From positions 3,596,001-3,660,000 of the forward strand of contig OZ253960.1 of assembly GCA_965267435.1 (NCBI GenBank): a stretch of 64,000 nt of DNA, written 5' to 3'. The notes beneath the pieces are model-generated. The model saw nothing but the letters and a program-made list of their open reading frames with translations, ran no database searches and had not been told where the DNA came from. The position numbers and the translations under genes are program-made. The stretch comes from JAWPMT01 sp965267435 (lineage in GTDB: Bacteria; Bacteroidota; Bacteroidia; Cytophagales; Cyclobacteriaceae). This document shows, piece by piece, positions 60,830 to 64,000 of this stretch (position 1 is the stretch's first letter; each line of letters starts with the position of its first letter).

Positions 60830-62230
60830 TTAGGCAGTGCGCATCTTCAGCTTCTTCTTCAACTCTTCGATGGAGTATCGGAATTTAGCGTTGGTGTCGA
60901 TCATGTCATTGACCGACTGCACGGCATGTATCACGGTACTATGGTCACGCCCTCCGAAGTGATAACCTATCGACTTCAGCGAGTGGTTAGTATAATCCTT
61001 TGAGAAGTACATCGCGACCTGTCGTGCAATGACGATCTCTCGCTTACGTGTCTTGGCTTTTAGGTCGTCCAACTCCACCTTGAAATAGTCTGATACAGTC
61101 TTCTGGATGTAGTCTATGCCTACTTCACTGTCAATATCCATGACGATATTCTTCAGCGTCTGTTTGGCGAGTTCCAGGTCTATTTGATCCTTGGTGAGGG
61201 AAGCATGTGCAATAAGAGAAATGATTACACCTTCTAATTCCCTGATATTGGTATCCACTGAATAGGCCAGGTACTCCACCACCTGATCAGGAATCCTGAT
61301 ACCATCAGCCTGCAACTTCTTCAGGATGATTGCCATTCTGGTCTCGAAGTCGGGCTGCTGCAAGTCTGTGGTCAGTCCCCACTTGAAGCGTGATACCAGT
61401 CGCTCCTGAAGCCCTTGCAAATCCTTCGGAGCGCAGTCACTCGTCATGATGATCTGCTTGCCATTCTGGTGGAGATGATTGAAGATATGAAAAAAGATCT
61501 CTTGCGTTTTCTCTTTCTCCTTGAGGAATTGGACGTCATCCAGAATTAGGACATCCACGTTTCGATAATATGCGATGAATTCCTGGATACTATTGTTTTT
61601 CAGCGCGTCGATGAACTGAGTGGTGAACTTCTCAGAGGCGACGTAGAAAACGTATTTGTCAGGATGATTTCTCTTGATCTCATTACCGATGGCTTGCACC
61701 AGGTGCGTCTTGCCAAGGCCGACGCCACCGTAGATCATTAACGGATTGAAGGAAGTGACTCCCGGCTTTCTCGATACTGCATACCCAGCAGAACGAGCCA
61801 GACGATTACAATCGCCCTCAATAAAGTTTTCAAAAGAGTACGTGGGGTTCAAATTTGAGTCCGAGGCAAGTTCTTGCAAAAATTGTGGATTCTTATACTG
61901 ATCGAATCCATTTACTCTATTCTTATTCTGGCTATTGATAGCTCCAGACACGTTAACTGTGTAGGGTTGAGCCACTTCGTCGCCCCTGTCCACTACAACA
62001 GAATATTCCAATCGTCCTTCGGATCCTATTTCTGATTGGATGGCTTGCTTCAAAAGATGTACGTAGTTCTCCTCCAGCCATTCGTAAAAGAACTGGCTAG
62101 GCACCTGAATGGTGAGAATCTTGTTCTCAAGATTCACAGGCTTTATGGGTAAAAACCAAGTCTTATAGCTCTGCGCGGGAATCCGCTGTTGTATGAACTG
62201 TAAGCATTTTTCCCAAGTTTTTTCGTGCAT
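60830..62230 (-). CDS. dnaA: chromosomal replication initiator protein DnaA
   Basis: 466 residues. Domain I opens WEKCLQFIQQRIPAQSYKTW. The AAA+ domain has Walker A YGGVGLGKTHLVQAIG and Walker B VDVLILDDVQFLKEKEKT. The C-terminal domain IV carries the DnaA signature REIVIARQVAMYFSKDYTNH and GGRDHSTVIHAV. It opens oriC. dnaN and other usual origin genes are not adjacent. The 258 bases upstream contain no recognisable TTATCCACA-type boxes, so the origin may lie elsewhere. A 7-base hairpin (CACTGCC/GGCAGTG, 60817-60839) overlaps the stop. Confidence 0.97.
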   Translation of the reverse strand: MHEKTWEKCLQFIQQRIPAQSYKTWFLPIKPVNLENKILTIQVPSQFFYEWLEENYVHLLKQAIQSEIGSEGRLEYSVVVDRGDEVAQPYTVNVSGAINSQNKNRVNGFDQYKNPQFLQELASDSNLNPTYSFENFIEGDCNRLARSAGYAVSRKPGVTSFNPLMIYGGVGLGKTHLVQAIGNEIKRNHPDKYVFYVASEKFTTQFIDALKNNSIQEFIAYYRNVDVLILDDVQFLKEKEKTQEIFFHIFNHLHQNGKQIIMTSDCAPKDLQGLQERLVSRFKWGLTTDLQQPDFETRMAIILKKLQADGIRIPDQVVEYLAYSVDTNIRELEGVIISLIAHASLTKDQIDLELAKQTLKNIVMDIDSEVGIDYIQKTVSDYFKVELDDLKAKTRKREIVIARQVAMYFSKDYTNHSLKSIGYHFGGRDHSTVIHAVQSVNDMIDTNAKFRYSIEELKKKLKMRTA

Positions 62231-62459
62231 CTATAAGTAGTTTAAGGCGGTTGAAAAGTATGGGTGGGCACAAACTTTTGGTTTGGGCGGACATCAAAAG
62301 TGGGTCAATTTTTTTTAAGAAAAAAATGAAAATAGGCATTGACTTTTTCGAATCATTCCTGAAAGACCCTCAGGCGCGTTTTGTCACGAATTTTCTTGAA
62401 AAAATACAATTATGATTTTTCTTAGTAGTCGTGCCTTATCTCATCAATCACAAAGAAGC

Positions 62460-62467
62460 TATTTTTG
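62460..62467 (+). promoter_or_regulatory. -7 box of the methylmalonyl-CoA mutase gene
   Basis: TATTTTTG, an exact TAnnTTTG, 21 bases before the ATG at 62489. No TTG is present at -33 spacing. The predicted leader is about 15 bases. Confidence 0.4.
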
Positions 62468-62488
62468 AAATGACAACTCAAAACAGTG

Positions 62489-64000
62489 ATGGCTGACTTC
62501 TCTGAATTTCCCAATGTTGACTACCAGCAATGGTTGGCAAAAGTAGCACAAGACCTCAAAAAGCCCGATGTCTCCGATACGATCAGTTGGAGCCCGGAGA
62601 AGGGCCTTTTGGTCGATGGGTATGTTGATGGAAGTCGCCGCGGTGATCACGCCTATCTGAGCGCTTTCTTCTCCGGGCAATCTCCCCGCAGTTGGAAGCT
62701 ACTGGAGGAAGTCGAAGTGGCGCAAGCCTCTGAGGCGAACAAAATCGCACTAAATGCCCTAAATAGCGGCGCAGACGGTGTTTTTTTCCAGATTTCGAAC
62801 AGTGACATCGATCTGGATGTCTTACTGGCAGAGATACATCCCGCCCACTGTTCGCTTGCCTTCGACAAATTGACGGCAGCGGGATTGGACAATTATCTGC
62901 GCATGGCCCCCGATCCACTGGATGGCTTTATCAGTCATTCTAAAGAGCCTACGACTACATTGCCCACTTCACTGACCTCACGGACCTTTTATGTTCCACC
63001 CGCCACAAAAGACAATATTTCTAACAGTCTAGTGCAGGCGTTGTCGTCCATTACCGGTATCAAAAATGGCGATACAATCGTATTCATCGCGGATTTCAGC
63101 GAACGGTTTTACGAAGAAATCGCAAGGCTTCGATCGCTCCGGTTCTTAGCTCAAGCCTATTTTAACGCACAGGAAATATCAGTTAACATTAAGTGCTATT
63201 GCCGACCGCAATTGGCCGGAACCGCGGAGGAGGGACTGCTTACAAACGCCTCTGCCGGACTAGCGGCGATCCTGGCGGGCGCGGACTACGTTTCTTTCCA
63301 GCTGCCTATTCTTCGCACGGAAGGGTTTGACCGACGGATTGCACGAAATGTTGGGAACCTCTTGAGAGACGAGTCGGATTTGGGCACTTTCGATGATGTA
63401 TGCGCCGGCTCACATTTCCTGGATGCATTTACCCATCAACTTGTCAGTCGGACCTGGTCGCAGCTCCAGGCCCAAATCAGCGACCTCCCCAGTCTGGATA
63501 TCTTGAAAAAGCCTTGGGTCACGTCTGATCTTCCCGAGCCTTTTCCCCATGAAGGATTTGCTCCCGGCGTACCTCCTTTCCTCCGGGGCCCTTACAGCTC
63601 CATGTACATGTCGCGTCCGTGGACCATCCGCCAATATGCTGGTTTCTCCACCGCCGAGGAATCCAACGCCTTTTATCGCCGCAATCTGGCCGCAGGTCAG
63701 AAGGGGCTCTCGGTCGCCTTTGACCTGGCAACACACAGAGGCTATGATAGCGATCACCCACGTGTCAGAGGAGATGTAGGCAAGGCCGGGGTGGCTATAG
63801 ATACTGTGGAAGACATGAAAAAGCTGTTTGAGGGCATTCCCCTCGATCAGATGTCCGTCTCGATGACCATGAATGGGGCGGTAATTCCCGTCATGGCATT
63901 CTTTATCGTCGCGGCAGAAGAGCAGGGAGTAAAGCCTGAGCAGCTCTCCGGCACCATCCAGAATGATATTCTAAAGGAGTTCATGGTGCGCAATACCTAC
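62489..64000 (+). CDS. methylmalonyl-CoA mutase, MutA-like segment fused to MutB (3' end outside window)
   Basis: 504 codons without a stop, running off the right edge. Residues 1 to about 330 resemble the small subunit MutA (FPNVDYQQWLAKVAQDLKKP at the start, VSFQLPILRTEGFDRRIARN, and AGSHFLDAFTHQLVSRTW) but are shorter than free-standing MutA. From about residue 341 the sequence is the N-terminus of the catalytic subunit MutB: GVPPFLRGPYSSMYMSRPW, TIRQYAGFSTAEESNAFYRR, NLAAGQKGLSVAFDLATHRG, SMTMNGAVIPVMAFFIVAAE. The frame is continuous across the junction. The enzyme interconverts methylmalonyl-CoA and succinyl-CoA with B12; the B12 domain should lie beyond the window. Confidence 0.9.
   Translation, partial: MADFSEFPNVDYQQWLAKVAQDLKKPDVSDTISWSPEKGLLVDGYVDGSRRGDHAYLSAFFSGQSPRSWKLLEEVEVAQASEANKIALNALNSGADGVFFQISNSDIDLDVLLAEIHPAHCSLAFDKLTAAGLDNYLRMAPDPLDGFISHSKEPTTTLPTSLTSRTFYVPPATKDNISNSLVQALSSITGIKNGDTIVFIADFSERFYEEIARLRSLRFLAQAYFNAQEISVNIKCYCRPQLAGTAEEGLLTNASAGLAAILAGADYVSFQLPILRTEGFDRRIARNVGNLLRDESDLGTFDDVCAGSHFLDAFTHQLVSRTWSQLQAQISDLPSLDILKKPWVTSDLPEPFPHEGFAPGVPPFLRGPYSSMYMSRPWTIRQYAGFSTAEESNAFYRRNLAAGQKGLSVAFDLATHRGYDSDHPRVRGDVGKAGVAIDTVEDMKKLFEGIPLDQMSVSMTMNGAVIPVMAFFIVAAEEQGVKPEQLSGTIQNDILKEFMVRNTY

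Noticed and set aside
60749..60839. Hairpins GGCAGA/TCTGCC and CACTGCC/GGCAGTG between the HtrA gene and dnaA as terminators
   Set aside because: Neither is followed by a T run on either strand; at most weak convergent-gene attenuators.

Overview
The window reads as chromosomal DNA of a Bacteroidota bacterium, most likely a Cytophagales-type organism. The reasons are the type IX secretion protein PorQ, a sigma / single-pass membrane protein / outer-membrane protein module, several ATPase-less FtsX/MacB-type permeases of about 800 residues, an E-DUF2764-A-B-D-I-K V-type ATPase operon, and promoters of the form TTTG...TAnnTTTG instead of E. coli -35/-10 boxes. No rRNA, tRNA, CRISPR array, transposase or prophage was seen. 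Genes are dense and most sit in short co-directional runs. The left edge cuts an ABC permease gene and the right edge cuts a methylmalonyl-CoA mutase gene.

Layout. 1-4036: two tandem FtsX-type permeases. 4037-6654: a LacI regulator whose promoter lies inside an inverted repeat, a zinc-ribbon protein, a DUF2784-like membrane protein and a short SSB. 6780-7912: a probably mobile 'mobile mystery protein A/B' pair (HTH + Fic) behind three evenly spaced operators. 8068-10452: ECF sigma factor, single-TM partner and a barrel-like outer-membrane protein. 10506-16864: a 1145-residue envelope TPR-CHAT protein divergent from a repeat-rich surface protein broken by one in-frame TGA. 17088-29737: another permease, a BASS symporter, a PD40 protein, a FAN1-like nuclease, a GT4 glycosyltransferase coupled to a cytoplasmic periplasmic-binding-fold protein, a DUF885 hydrolase, a lipoprotein and a PhoD phosphatase.

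29940-39280 is one minus-strand block: universal stress protein, V-ATPase E, DUF2764, A, B, D, I, K, universal stress protein. The proteolipid K carries all the residues I recall as Na+ ligands in Enterococcus hirae NtpK, so this is probably a sodium-coupled rotary enzyme. 39673-45319 holds a small unknown protein, an aldo/keto reductase, an FNR/2Fe-2S reductase, purB and pyrB-pyrR. 45351-49293 holds a secreted unknown, an EVE protein, a GT9 transferase and SixA, with a perfectly paired four-way-junction sequence between EVE and GT9.

49334-64000 is mostly proteostasis and envelope: lon-porQ-hslU as one overlapping operon, divergent from a PorE-like PD40/OmpA protein and separated from it by repeated 16-mers; then rseP-dxr, a DegP/HtrA protease, dnaA without visible DnaA boxes, and a gene fusing a short MutA-like segment to the MutB catalytic subunit.

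Start codons were chosen by hand. Several obvious TTG/GTG extensions were trimmed to an ATG that opens a signal peptide or family N-terminus. TTG or GTG was kept for dxr, the PhoD lipoprotein and V-ATPase subunit B.
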